From Psychrobacter maritimus (lineage in GTDB: Bacteria > Pseudomonadota > Gammaproteobacteria > Pseudomonadales > Moraxellaceae): DNA of 64,000 bases. Under the pieces are notes generated by a model, which ran no database searches, was not told where the DNA came from, and saw only the letters and a program-made list of their open reading frames with translations. How positions within the stretch are numbered: the stretch's first letter is position 1; each line of letters begins with the position of its first letter. The position numbers were made by a program, and so were the translations under genes. Shown in pieces: positions 1 to 8,646 of this stretch. The stretch covers positions 1 to 64,000 of the forward strand of contig NZ_CAJHAJ010000001.1 in the NCBI RefSeq assembly GCF_904846345.1, in the 5' to 3' direction.

Positions 1-51
1 TTCATGACTATATGCATTATTATAATCATGAGCGTATTCAACTTAAATTAA

Positions 52-88
52 AAGGACTGAGTCCTGTGCAATACAGAACTCAGTCCTT
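52..88 (-). terminator. Hairpin, probable intrinsic terminator
   Basis: An 11-bp perfect stem (52-62 pairing with 78-88), with a further CTG/CAG pairing inside the loop. On the minus strand the stem is followed by a T-rich stretch, so it would stop leftward transcription. It lies just inside a possible insertion-sequence end and may belong to that element. Confidence 0.4.
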
Positions 89-101
89 GGGGTAAACTAA
101 A

Positions 102-127
102 CCGTCCAACATTTGGGGGTCAGTTCA
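102..127. mobile_element. Possible IS3-family terminal inverted repeat (right end)
   Basis: The bases at 102-127 end in GGGGGTCAGTTCA and contain GTCCAAC. This has the look of IS3-family ends, which typically read TGAACTGACCCCC...GTTGGAC from the outside and finish in CA. The other end and the transposase would lie left of the window, so only the terminus can be seen. This is recognition from memory, not an alignment. Confidence 0.35.
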
Positions 128-188
128 GCTTTGAGGTTTTTTGTTATCTATAAGTAATGAAAGTCAATATTTCTTATCAGCCATTATA

Positions 189-246
189 TAGTAGCACTTA
201 ATGTAGTAGCACTTAACATAATCACTTTTATTATAGTAGCCCTTAC
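189..246. repeat. Three short direct repeats upstream of the oxidoreductase gene
   Basis: TAGTAGCACTTAA occurs at 189-201 and 204-216, and a two-mismatch copy lies at 234-246. The starts are 15 and 30 bases apart. The third copy ends 28 bases before the preferred start codon of the oxidoreductase gene. They could be operator sites or a simple local duplication. Confidence 0.5.
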
Positions 247-274
247 TTATCGCCATTCGCTTATGAGGTCTGTC

Positions 275-2653
275 ATGCGCAAAATCCCTGTTTATACCCA
301 TCCTGCTGCTGGTTGGCCAGCGCTGATCTCATCAACTCGTAAATTGATGGATTACAAGGCGCTTATGCGCGGTAGTGTCAGCGTCTTACATAGCAATCAG
401 CCTAAGGGCGGCTTTGACTGTCCGGGCTGTGCGTGGCCTGACCATAAGACCCATAAAGTTATCGATGTCTGTGAAAACGGTATCAAAGTCATTGCCAGTG
501 AAACCATGAATCAACGTGCAGATGCGGCGTTTTTTGCCAGACATAGCGTGACCGAACTGCAAAGTTGGTCAGGCTATGAGCTTGAGCATAGCGGGCGCTT
601 ATCAGAGCCGTTATATTATGATGCAGCGCAAGATCGTTACATCGCTATTTCTTGGCAAGCGGCTTATGAGCGTATCGCTGATGTCTTAAAAAATCTTGAT
701 TCACCAGATGAAGCCTTATTTTATACTTCAGGACGCGTGACCAACGAGCCAGCTTTTATGTTTCAGCTGTTTGTACGCTGTTTTGGCACCAATAATTTGC
801 CAGATTGCTCAAACATGTGTCACGAGCCAACGTCAGTGATGCTTGGCAAACAATTAGGCGTCGGTAAAGCCACCGTAGTTTTGGAAGATTTTGAGCAAGC
901 AAAGTTGATTATGCTGTTTGGGCAAAATCCTGCCACCAATCATCCGCGTATGCTTGAGATGCTAGCGCACGCTCATAAACAAGGCTGCCGTATTATCTCT
1001 ATTAATCCGATGCGTGAGCAGGGTTTAAGCAAGTTTAGAAATCCGCAAAAACCAACCCATATGGCTGCAGGACAAAGCGATGAGATGGTCGATGAGGTCA
1101 TTCAAATTCAAATCGGCGGTGATGTCGCTTTATTGACTGGTTTGGCTAAATGGCTGGTAGAAAACGATAAGATTGATAGTGAGTTTATTAGCACTCATAC
1201 TTCAGGGTTTGATGATTTAAAACAATGGCTGATCGCCCAATCTTGGACAGATATCGAACTTGGCTCTGGTATTACGCAAGCAGACATCATCAACCTTGCC
1301 AAGCTCGTGGCAGACAGTCCTGCTACTATCTGTACGTGGGGCATGGGCATTACCCAACACGTACAGGGCGAAGATAATGTCGCCATGATTACCAATTTGC
1401 TGCTGCTGATGGGCATGATTGGTATCGATGGTGCAGGCGCCTCGCCCGTTCGTGGTCACTCCAATGTGCAAGGCGATCGCACCATGGGTATCCATGAGCG
1501 CCCTAAACAAAGCCTACTTGATAGCCTTGAGCGCGTGTTTCAGCGCCCTATGCCGCAAGAAGACGGGCTTGATGTCATTGCTGGAGCTAAAGCATTGATG
1601 CAAGGTAAACTTAAAGCCTTTATCAGTATGGGTGGCAATTATGCCGTTGCCGCACCCGATAAGAGTGCGATTCAAACCGCCTTAACCTCTACTCAGCTTA
1701 ATGTTTTTGTCGCTACCAAGCTCAATGAAACCATGCTATATCCGGGTACAAACAACTTAATCTTGCCTTGTATAGGGCGCACCGAACGCGTGATAACGGC
1801 TAAAGGCGAGCAGTTTGCGACGATTGAAGACTCTATGTGCCAGATTGTGCCCACACAAGGACGTCTAAAACCGATTAGTGATGATTTAAAGTCTGAAGCG
1901 CAAATTGTGGCTGATATGGCAACCTATGTGCTTGGGTCTGATTCGTCAATTCCATGGCAGACCATGGGTAGCGACTTCGATATCATCCGTAATTATATTG
2001 CCCGTGCTATTGACGGCTTTGAGAACTTTAATGAGCGTATCCGTGAAAGCGAGCGCGGTTTTCATTTATACCACCCAGCACGTCATCGCGTTTGGAATAC
2101 CGATAGTGGTAAAGCCCAATTTGAAGTACCGCAATATCCGATTACTTATGTCGCCGCGCAAATGGCACAAACGAGCGCGGACTATCATAGCAATGGCAGG
2201 AGCGAAAATTCTAAAGATAGTGATTTTGCAGACAGTAATCTTGAAAATGGCAATGTAGAAAAAAATACTGAGCAAAAAGTATGGCAATTGACTAGCGTCC
2301 GTAGTCATGATCAATTTAACACCATGATTTTCGGGTTTAAAGACCGCTATCGCCAAACTAACCGCCGCGATGTGTTATTTATGCATCCCGATGAAATCAA
2401 GCGCCTTGGCTGGCAAAAAGGTGATAGCGTCATGGTATCGCGGCAAGACAGCAAGGATGAGCGGCGCACCTTGGGTCCTTTGATACTTACGGAGATGGAC
2501 ATCGCTGCTAACGCGGTGGCAACCTATTATCCTGAATGTAACGACCTTATTGACTTGGACAGTCATGCTCCTGACTCGAGGACACCGGCTTATAAGTCGG
2601 TTACTGTTGTTTTACAGCGCGTTAATGAAGGCAGTTTGGCAGCTACCGCTTAA
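275..2653 (+). CDS. FdhF/YdeP-family molybdopterin oxidoreductase
   Basis: A large molybdopterin enzyme of the formate dehydrogenase-H/YdeP family. The N-terminal region has the YdeP-type segment GGFDCPGCAWPD, followed by the long molybdopterin domains (for example the segment around MLFGQNPATNHPRM) and a C-terminal molydopterin-dinucleotide-binding domain with QLTSVRSHDQFNT. Full length is about 792 residues, normal for the family. I prefer the ATG at 275 because GAGG at 265-268 sits six bases before it; the ATG at 263 has no such site. The next gene, 22 bases downstream, is fdhD, which supplies sulfur to the Mo cofactor of such enzymes, so the pair is probably an operon. The physiological substrate is not known for the family; formate is a guess. 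A run of Ser/Asn/Asp-rich residues near 640-670 looks like a variable linker. Confidence 0.9.
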   Translation: MRKIPVYTHPAAGWPALISSTRKLMDYKALMRGSVSVLHSNQPKGGFDCPGCAWPDHKTHKVIDVCENGIKVIASETMNQRADAAFFARHSVTELQSWSGYELEHSGRLSEPLYYDAAQDRYIAISWQAAYERIADVLKNLDSPDEALFYTSGRVTNEPAFMFQLFVRCFGTNNLPDCSNMCHEPTSVMLGKQLGVGKATVVLEDFEQAKLIMLFGQNPATNHPRMLEMLAHAHKQGCRIISINPMREQGLSKFRNPQKPTHMAAGQSDEMVDEVIQIQIGGDVALLTGLAKWLVENDKIDSEFISTHTSGFDDLKQWLIAQSWTDIELGSGITQADIINLAKLVADSPATICTWGMGITQHVQGEDNVAMITNLLLLMGMIGIDGAGASPVRGHSNVQGDRTMGIHERPKQSLLDSLERVFQRPMPQEDGLDVIAGAKALMQGKLKAFISMGGNYAVAAPDKSAIQTALTSTQLNVFVATKLNETMLYPGTNNLILPCIGRTERVITAKGEQFATIEDSMCQIVPTQGRLKPISDDLKSEAQIVADMATYVLGSDSSIPWQTMGSDFDIIRNYIARAIDGFENFNERIRESERGFHLYHPARHRVWNTDSGKAQFEVPQYPITYVAAQMAQTSADYHSNGRSENSKDSDFADSNLENGNVEKNTEQKVWQLTSVRSHDQFNTMIFGFKDRYRQTNRRDVLFMHPDEIKRLGWQKGDSVMVSRQDSKDERRTLGPLILTEMDIAANAVATYYPECNDLIDLDSHAPDSRTPAYKSVTVVLQRVNEGSLAATA

Positions 2654-2675
2654 TAGCGCTTAATGTCCTACGATA

Positions 2676-3716
2676 ATGGTTAAAATAATGGTCAATAAAA
2701 ATAACTTAACGACAGTAGATACTTTGGCAACAGATGCTGCTGAGGCGTCAATGGATAATCAGACAGTGCCATTATCGCGGCTGCATTTGGCACAAAAACA
2801 TCGTTATTTATCTACTGAAAACTCTACTTATGCAACCAAAGAAATAGAGATTGATGATAAATCAGCAATGCTAGCAGTAGAGGCGGCCGTTGCAATTGTC
2901 ATTAATGGTATCCATTATGCGATATTGATGGCAAGCCCCTATCAGCTTGAATATCTTGCCATTGGTTTTTTATACAGTGAAGGGCTGATTCATCATAGTC
3001 ATGAGCTATTAGATTGGGAAATAACGCAACTGACCGATATCGCAAGTTATCCGAGATTCAGCAATGACTTAACGGATGATTCGGCTACTGCAACGACTAC
3101 TTTTGAGCAGTTTTCAGCGCAGCTACAAGACTATGACGTGTATGTGGTGGAACTGGTATTAAATCAGCGCTGTCATCAGCGTATTCAAGCGCAAAAGCGG
3201 CAGCTAGCAGGACGTACAGGCTGCGGAATGTGCGGTATTACAGGACTGGCGCAAGCACTTCCTGATTTAAGCAGTTATTCAGCGCCAAACTTAGAATCAG
3301 GCGAAAAACTATCAGCATCAACTATCCCTACTCTAAATTATTTATTGCAAGTACGACAAAATATTAACGCCGCACAACATACGCATCAATTAACCGGTGC
3401 GGTACATGCCGCTGCCACCATGCAAGGCGCTGACTTATATCTATTCGAGGACGTCGGACGCCATAATGCCCTCGATAAACTCATCGGTTGGCAATTACGC
3501 CACAAAGCAGAGCTGACATGCGTGGTGATGACCTCGCGGCTGTCTATTGAGTTGGTGCAAAAATCTATTCGTAGTCGCCTATCTTGGCTTGTAGGCATGT
3601 CTGCACCGACCAGCACTGCGGTACGGGTTGCTGAGCGCTATGGCTTGGGGCTGGCTGGCTTTTTACGCGATGACCGAGTTACTTACTATACCAACACCAA
3701 CTGTCCAAACGCTTAA
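2676..3716 (+). CDS. fdhD: Formate dehydrogenase accessory sulfurtransferase FdhD
   Basis: FdhD carries sulfur from a cysteine desulfurase to the molybdenum cofactor of formate dehydrogenase-type enzymes. The sequence has the hallmark GRTGCGMCG motif, whose CxxC cysteines carry the persulfide, then FEDVGRHNALDKL and a C-terminal APTSTAVRVAERYGLGLAGF segment, all typical. At 346 residues it is somewhat longer than the usual 270-290; the extra length is a poorly conserved N-terminus of about 50 residues. ATGs at 2676 and 2691 are both possible and neither has a strong ribosome site. It follows the YdeP-type oxidoreductase by 22 bases, probably in one transcript, and that enzyme is its likely client. 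Confidence 0.95.
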   Translation: MVKIMVNKNNLTTVDTLATDAAEASMDNQTVPLSRLHLAQKHRYLSTENSTYATKEIEIDDKSAMLAVEAAVAIVINGIHYAILMASPYQLEYLAIGFLYSEGLIHHSHELLDWEITQLTDIASYPRFSNDLTDDSATATTTFEQFSAQLQDYDVYVVELVLNQRCHQRIQAQKRQLAGRTGCGMCGITGLAQALPDLSSYSAPNLESGEKLSASTIPTLNYLLQVRQNINAAQHTHQLTGAVHAAATMQGADLYLFEDVGRHNALDKLIGWQLRHKAELTCVVMTSRLSIELVQKSIRSRLSWLVGMSAPTSTAVRVAERYGLGLAGFLRDDRVTYYTNTNCPNA

Positions 3717-4585
3717 AACACCAGTCTAGAGTGTACCCTGCTGTTATATCTATATAGTTAATCACACCTTACACCACTCCGTTACTATGCACTTCTATTA
3801 CCCTTCCCGTGCAAGTTTTGACTTATCCATTCGATTAAGCTTTTTTAACTCCATCTTGCTCTAACCCTGATTACAGTTATTATTATAAATCTATCTATTA
3901 GTTTGCCTTAACCATCCTTGACTCAGAAGTTTGAGGGAAAATTTGAGGTTAGAGACAGAATAGGTTACTCTTACCACACAAATATGTTACGAATATTTAA
4001 CATAGCTGTAGTTTTATTTATCAATGATAAGTAAATGAGCACCATAATCCCAATAAGATTTTACTTATTATCACGACAACGGATGATAGCTCACACGCAA
4101 TAAATTGAGTAAAACGCTACTCTAATTATTGCTTATCACAGCTGATATAAGCTGTCTACATTTAGCACAAGTCATACAGTTTTGGCTTAGTGCTTATCCG
4201 TAATTTTGCTATGGACGCTTACCATGTAAGCCTCGTGTAGCCTATCGCTACTATCGATGATGCCGTATTTGACCGCGTAATGGTTTATCCATTAGCAGAC
4301 GCTAATTGAGAGTTGCCGCTGTTATTTTTCATACAAGCTTTTAGTCGATACTTTTTATTAAATATTTTAATAGCCTGTGGCCAATGAAAAATTAATACAC
4401 CCTCTGACCTTAGCGTTTGGTTTTTATAACCATTTATTTTATTGCGTATTGCTCGTTGCTAATTGTACGCACGGGCAAAATTGTATGCGCGTGGCAAATA
4501 GGCTGAACGCGCGTTTTTATATTTTCGCCAGTTTGTAAGTTTTACTTTAAAGCGAACTATTATTCTATTAAAACAATTGCGAGGT
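3717..4585. other. Long gene-free intergenic region
   Basis: About 870 bases with no convincing open frame on either strand. One 9-bp inverted repeat is visible (4027-4035 with 4060-4068) with a 24-base loop and no T-run. I see no recognised riboswitch, tRNA or IS element. It must hold the promoter of the symporter gene, and could hide a small RNA or decayed sequence. Confidence 0.5.
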
Positions 4586-6253
4586 ATGAATTTGAAAACT
4601 GAGTCATTGTTCCAATTCTCATCGTTAACCATTCTTTTATTATTGCTAGCATTTTATGGTGGCACGTATTTACTGTCTTTATTAATCAAAAAAGACAAGG
4701 AGACAACTTCAGGATTTATGGTCGCCGGTCACAGTGTTGGTTTCGGCATGGGCGCAGCCAGTATGACCGCCACATGGATTTGGGCGGCGTCGTTTTATGC
4801 AGCGGCTACTTCTGGTTATAAATACGGCGTCTCAGGACCGATACATTACGGTTTTTGGGGTGCTTTGATGATTTTGTTCATCTACCCTTTTGGTATGCGC
4901 TTTCGTGAACTTGCCCCAAATGGCCATACCTTAGGTGAACTCATCCACGCCCGCCACGGCTCATCAAGCCAATTAATTTTAGCCATATCCAATATTATGG
5001 GGAGCTTAATTAGCTTGATGGTCAACTTCACCGCTGCTGGTGCTTTGGTATCCGTACTGTCACCCTTATCGTTTCAGACGGGCGTCATCATCGCAGGCGT
5101 TGGGGTGCTCAGCTATACGTTAACCTCAGGATTCCGAGCCTCCGTCTTTACCGACTTTGCGCAACTGGTCGCCTTGATGGCCATTGGTGTCATCATCATC
5201 CCAGCGGTACTATTTTCCATGGGTGGTCCGTCAGTCATGGTCAGCGGACTGTCGAATTTAACCTTTGAGCAGCAAGATTTCTTTTCCTCTGAAGCCTTCT
5301 TTCAGCAGGGTGCACCATATTTTGTCGCCGTATTGGCTTATGCCATCGGCAATCAAACCATTACCCAGCGCCTATTTGCCATTGATAAGACCAAAATTAA
5401 GGCGACCTTTATCACTGCCACGGTCGGTTATGCCGGTATCGTCATTGGGCTTGGTATGATTGGACTCATGGCATTAACCATAGGTATCGAGCCACTTGAT
5501 GGCAATATGAATAACTTAATTCCGCAGATGGTCAGTACTTATTTGCATCCGGTCTTTATCGCATTATTCTTTATTTTAGTGATAGGTTCGCTGTCCTCAA
5601 CCGCTGACTCAGACTTATCAGCGTTATCAACGATTATGATGGCGGATGTCTATGGCAAAAACCTTGCCAAGGGGCGCGTTAAACCAAAAACTATGATGCT
5701 TGTCGGTCGCGGAACCATGATTGTCGCCACGGCAGCAGGATTGATTTTTGCCAGCTTTAAGCTTGATATATTGGTAATGTTGGTCTTCGTTGGCGCGTTA
5801 TGGGGTGCGATTGTTTTCCCAGTGATTGCCAGTGTGTTCTGGAATCGCGTCACCAATGTCGCCTTTACCTCAGCGGTCATCGTTGGGCTGTTATTGTTCT
5901 GCGTTGCGCGCTTTGAGCTGATACCGATTACCGGCTTCACCGCCTTATTCTTTGAGATATTGGCCAGTGTCGGTGCCGCAGTGGTTATTGGCCTTATGGT
6001 CTTTGGCTTTCTAGGTCGTAAAATCGGCATGGTCGCCGCCGCTATCACGCTGGTGCTGATGTTAATCTTCGCCACTGGCTTCCTACGCCAGTACATGGTT
6101 TTACTCGCTTCACTGACTGCTTACGGCGCAAGTACCATCGTCTGCGTGCTTGTCAGTCTGATGGGTGACGAGCATTTTGACTTTGACCTCATTAAACAGC
6201 GGGTTGGCGACTATGATAAAAAGCCGCCAGTACAACCGCTAGCAAAATCTTAA
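4586..6253 (+). CDS. Sodium:solute symporter family transporter (DUR3-like)
   Basis: An inner-membrane sodium:solute symporter (SSS family) with about 14-15 hydrophobic segments across 555 residues. The segments GFMVAGHSVGFGMGAASMTATWIWAASFYAAATSGYKYG and IGSLSSTADSDLSALSTIMMADVYGKNLAKG fit the family; the second matches the sodium-site helix region. It resembles the urea/polyamine (DUR3-like) branch, but the substrate cannot be set from sequence. Start choice: the ATG at 4586 is only one base from GAGG (4581-4584), while the TTG at 4592 has seven-base spacing, so the true start may be 4592. A 44-residue membrane protein follows at 6367, and this pairing is common for this branch. Confidence 0.85.
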   Translation: MNLKTESLFQFSSLTILLLLLAFYGGTYLLSLLIKKDKETTSGFMVAGHSVGFGMGAASMTATWIWAASFYAAATSGYKYGVSGPIHYGFWGALMILFIYPFGMRFRELAPNGHTLGELIHARHGSSSQLILAISNIMGSLISLMVNFTAAGALVSVLSPLSFQTGVIIAGVGVLSYTLTSGFRASVFTDFAQLVALMAIGVIIIPAVLFSMGGPSVMVSGLSNLTFEQQDFFSSEAFFQQGAPYFVAVLAYAIGNQTITQRLFAIDKTKIKATFITATVGYAGIVIGLGMIGLMALTIGIEPLDGNMNNLIPQMVSTYLHPVFIALFFILVIGSLSSTADSDLSALSTIMMADVYGKNLAKGRVKPKTMMLVGRGTMIVATAAGLIFASFKLDILVMLVFVGALWGAIVFPVIASVFWNRVTNVAFTSAVIVGLLLFCVARFELIPITGFTALFFEILASVGAAVVIGLMVFGFLGRKIGMVAAAITLVLMLIFATGFLRQYMVLLASLTAYGASTIVCVLVSLMGDEHFDFDLIKQRVGDYDKKPPVQPLAKS

Positions 6254-6366
6254 ATAAGATTAATATTATCAAGTGATGGTTGGTCATTAACTGGCTAACC
6301 ATTATTAGAAGCCAGCAAAGCAAAGTAAAAATCAACAGCAACAATTACTAAATATAAGGAGCTATC

Positions 6367-6501
6367 ATGGACAACGTCTTTATCTATGGATTATATATCC
6401 TCATTTGGCCCGCTATTACGCTGGGTGTACTGATATTGATTTGTACCGCAACCTATCGTGATATTAAAAAAGCGCAATATAATAATAAAGATATCGTTTA
6501 G
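6367..6501 (+). CDS. Putative transporter small subunit (44 aa membrane protein)
   Basis: A 44-residue protein with one transmembrane segment (about residues 5-28, containing YGLYILIWPAITLGVLILI) and a short charged tail. AGGAG at 6357-6361 is ideally placed before the ATG. Its shape, the LIWP motif and its place directly after the symporter match the short family annotated as putative transporter small subunit, seen beside SSS-type transporters. It is probably co-transcribed with the symporter and followed by a hairpin at 6530. Function, whether a stabilising subunit or a regulator, is inferred from context only. Confidence 0.8.
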   Translation: MDNVFIYGLYILIWPAITLGVLILICTATYRDIKKAQYNNKDIV

Positions 6502-6529
6502 CACACGGTATTAGACGATGTGTTTTATA

Positions 6530-6563
6530 AAGCCATCATGTATCAAAGGCTTAGTGATGGCTT
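6530..6563 (+). terminator. Hairpin after the symporter pair
   Basis: A perfect 9-bp stem (6530-6538 with 6555-6563) and a 16-base loop, 28 bases after the small-subunit stop. The following sequence is only moderately T-rich, so termination may be weak. Confidence 0.45.
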
Positions 6564-6653
6564 CATTTGGTCTAACAATACTTCGAATTAGCGTTAATTT
6601 ATGGGCAAATAACCACAACTGAGCAGATAAGTGGCATTTAATTAAAAAATGAC

Positions 6654-6681
6654 TTGTAATTTAAATTATTTTTGCTAATAT
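6654..6681 (+). promoter_or_regulatory. Sigma-70 promoter for tRNA-Cys
   Basis: The -35 box TTGTAA (6654-6659) and the -10 box TAATAT (6676-6681) are separated by 16 bases. The tRNA begins 14 bases later. Confidence 0.65.
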
Positions 6682-6695
6682 AGGCATCCTTGATT

Positions 6696-6769
6696 GGCTG
6701 GGTGGCAGAGTGGTCATGCAGCGGACTGCAACTCCGTTAACGCCGGTTCGATTCCGACCTCAGCCTCCA
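6696..6769 (+). tRNA. tRNA-Cys (anticodon GCA)
   Basis: A complete cloverleaf. The 7-bp acceptor stem is GGCTGGG with CTCAGCC (one G-U pair). The anticodon loop holds GCA, the T-loop is GGTTCGATTCC, and the gene encodes the terminal CCA. It is 74 bases long including CCA. Confidence 0.97.
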
Positions 6770-6813
6770 ATTATTTAGGTTAAAAATATTATAAATATTA
6801 GGTTAATTTTAGC

Positions 6814-6841
6814 TTGCTTTATTAACATAAATGCTTATAAT
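6814..6841 (+). promoter_or_regulatory. Sigma-70 promoter for tRNA-Leu
   Basis: The -35 box TTGCTT (6814-6819) and a perfect -10 box TATAAT (6836-6841) are separated by 16 bases, about 53 bases before the mature tRNA 5' end. Confidence 0.7.
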
Positions 6842-6893
6842 AGCGACCACTATCTAACAAGTAGCAAGCTTACTTTTAGATAATACAAGTTTT

Positions 6894-6980
6894 GCCCGGG
6901 TGGTGAAATTGGTAGACACAAGGGATTTAAAATCCCTCGCTAGTAATAGCGTGCCGGTTCAAGTCCGGCTCCGGGTACCA
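6894..6980 (+). tRNA. tRNA-Leu (anticodon TAA), island insertion site
   Basis: An 87-base class II tRNA with long variable arm, anticodon TAA, GGTTCAAGTCC T-arm and encoded CCA. It is close to the Escherichia coli UUA-reading tRNA-Leu. The last 17 bases plus three downstream (6964-6983) recur perfectly at 34823-34842, so this gene is the target of the genomic island. The tRNA is intact after integration because the island restores the 3' end. Confidence 0.97.
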
Positions 6981-6983
6981 TTA
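6964..6983 (+). repeat. attL, island attachment site in the tRNA-Leu 3' end
   Basis: Twenty bases, identical to 34823-34842, covering the 3' half of the T-arm, the acceptor strand, CCA and three flanking bases. Flanks differ immediately outside the repeat on both sides. Confidence 0.92.
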
Positions 6984-7013
6984 TATAGTCCTATACTACC
7001 TTATAGAACAGCT

Positions 7014-7037
7014 AAAGCCCCTGATATCAGGGGCTTT
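7014..7037 (+). terminator. Palindromic hairpin after tRNA-Leu, inside the island
   Basis: A perfect 24-base palindrome (AAAGCCCCTGAT and its complement) followed by TGTTGT. It probably ends tRNA-Leu transcription and insulates the integrase gene. It lies inside attL, so it was brought by the island; the original chromosomal terminator is probably the one at 34848. Confidence 0.7.
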
Positions 7038-7143
7038 GTTGTATCTAGCGTTCCATACCGTCCTATGAATCTATTCTAATCCATGCATCTGATGTACACT
7101 ACTATGTACACTGGTTTTTAAATGTACATTGGGGATGTTAGTC

Positions 7144-8522
7144 ATGGAAGCACGTAAACCTATCAGTTCTGATCGTAGCATAAGTAGTCACAAAGCTGAT
7201 GACAAAGAATATCTGGTCTCTGTCAGAAACCATCCTATGCTTTACCTCATGGTCAGACCTAATGGCACTAAGTCTTGGGTTTATCGCTACCTGTCTCCTA
7301 CTCACTCAAAAAATAAACGTATATCGCTTGGCGTGTATCCAAACGTATCGTTTTCACGTGCCTGTGAAATCTGGCGTGACTATGAAGAGCTGTTGAGCTG
7401 TTGAGCCGTAACATTGACCCCAAAGATCACCGTGAAGAAATAAAGAAAAGTGTTATTAGTAAAACTAAAAACTCTTTTAATCATTTTGCTTGGGAGTATT
7501 TTGAAGGACTAGAGCAGACTCAAAAAGGTAATACGCTCATTCGTAAGAAAGGCCGCTTAGAGCTTATATGCTCATACATAGGTAATGACCCTATTAGTGA
7601 GATTGGCTCACCTAGAATGCTTGAAGTGTTACTAGACATCCAAGCCAACTCATTAAACAAAGCTGGCAAGCCCACAGATAAGGCTGAGCGCTGTGCAGGT
7701 ATCGCTAGTGATGTATTCGTCTATGCTGGCGCGCGCGGCTTTTGTAGCAGCAATCCTGCGGCATTAATCAAAAGCCAATTGGCTAAATCTAGCTATGGTC
7801 ATCGTCCTGCCATCACTAAGCCTAAAGATTTAGCTAAGCTACTACGTGATATCGAGACTATAGAAGGTGATCCAAACACTATCAATTCCCTTAGGCTATT
7901 AGCATTACTCTTTGTGCGTAATGGTGATCTACGCCGTATGCGCTGGGCTGACTTAGATCTAGAGGCTGATAGGTGGCGATTAAAGCCTTTAAAAGGCCAA
8001 GGCAAGGTAAACATGGTCAAGGACATGGTCGTGCCCCTACCTCGTCAAGCAGTAGCTATTTTGCGTGAGCAGCAGCAAATCAATGGTCATACTAAATTTG
8101 TCTTCTACAGTGAGACAGCAAAAAAGCATCAGATCATATCTGATGCGACAGCGAATAAGCGTTTAAAAGATTTAGGCTATAAAGACATTCACTGCGCTCA
8201 TGGCTTTAGAGCCACAGCGAAGACCATCTTACAAGAGCAATTAAAGTATCCTCTTGTGCTTGTAGAGATGGCGCTTGGTCATACAACCAAAGATCCTAAT
8301 GGCACAGCTTACGGACGATTTGAGTACATTGACGATCGTAGTGAGATGATGCAAAAGTGGGCAGATTATTTAGATGCTTTACGAGAAGGCAGAGATACGG
8401 CAGAGTTTAGAGCAGATGCAAAGAGCAAAGCTGACTCTACTACCCATCTGCAAGCATTGATTGACCAGCTGGGAGAGGATAAGGTATTAGAGATGCTTGA
8501 GGGCAAGCTGCAAGTCATATAA
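7144..8522 (+). pseudogene. P4-type tyrosine integrase, frameshifted by an 8-bp duplication
   Basis: A site-specific recombinase of the P4/CP4 integrase family. The first part (7144-7404) is the N-terminal DUF4102-like arm-binding domain with YLMVRPNGTKSWVYRYL and ISLGVYPNVSFSRA. The second (7401-8522) has the core-binding and catalytic domains: Arg in LFVRNGDLRRMRW, HGFRATA, LGHTTKD and the tyrosine in AYGRFEYIDDR. The reading frame breaks at 7387-7402, where GAGCTGTT is present twice in tandem. Deleting one copy restores ...YEELLSRNIDP, the expected junction. The start at 7144 has GGGGA eight bases upstream. The break could be real inactivation or a sequencing error. A TTG at 7401 overlaps the TGA stop, so reinitiation of the C-terminal part is conceivable but would lack the arm-binding domain. 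Confidence 0.9.
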
Positions 8523-8646
8523 GTATTGTTAAACTGATTGAAAAACATACTATTATCTAAAAATCTATTTCAAAGCCTTTTAGCATATACAATGAGATAG
8601 TATTCATATTCAGAATATAACTCTTAAGGAATCTGGCATATAGCGG

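Noticed and set aside
4027..4068. Riboswitch before the symporter gene
   Set aside because: Only one AT-rich 9-bp inverted repeat with a long loop; no conserved aptamer core recognised.
7401..8522. Separate complete integrase gene starting at TTG
   Set aside because: It lacks the N-terminal DNA-binding domain, which lies in the frame just upstream; the 8-bp duplication explains the split.
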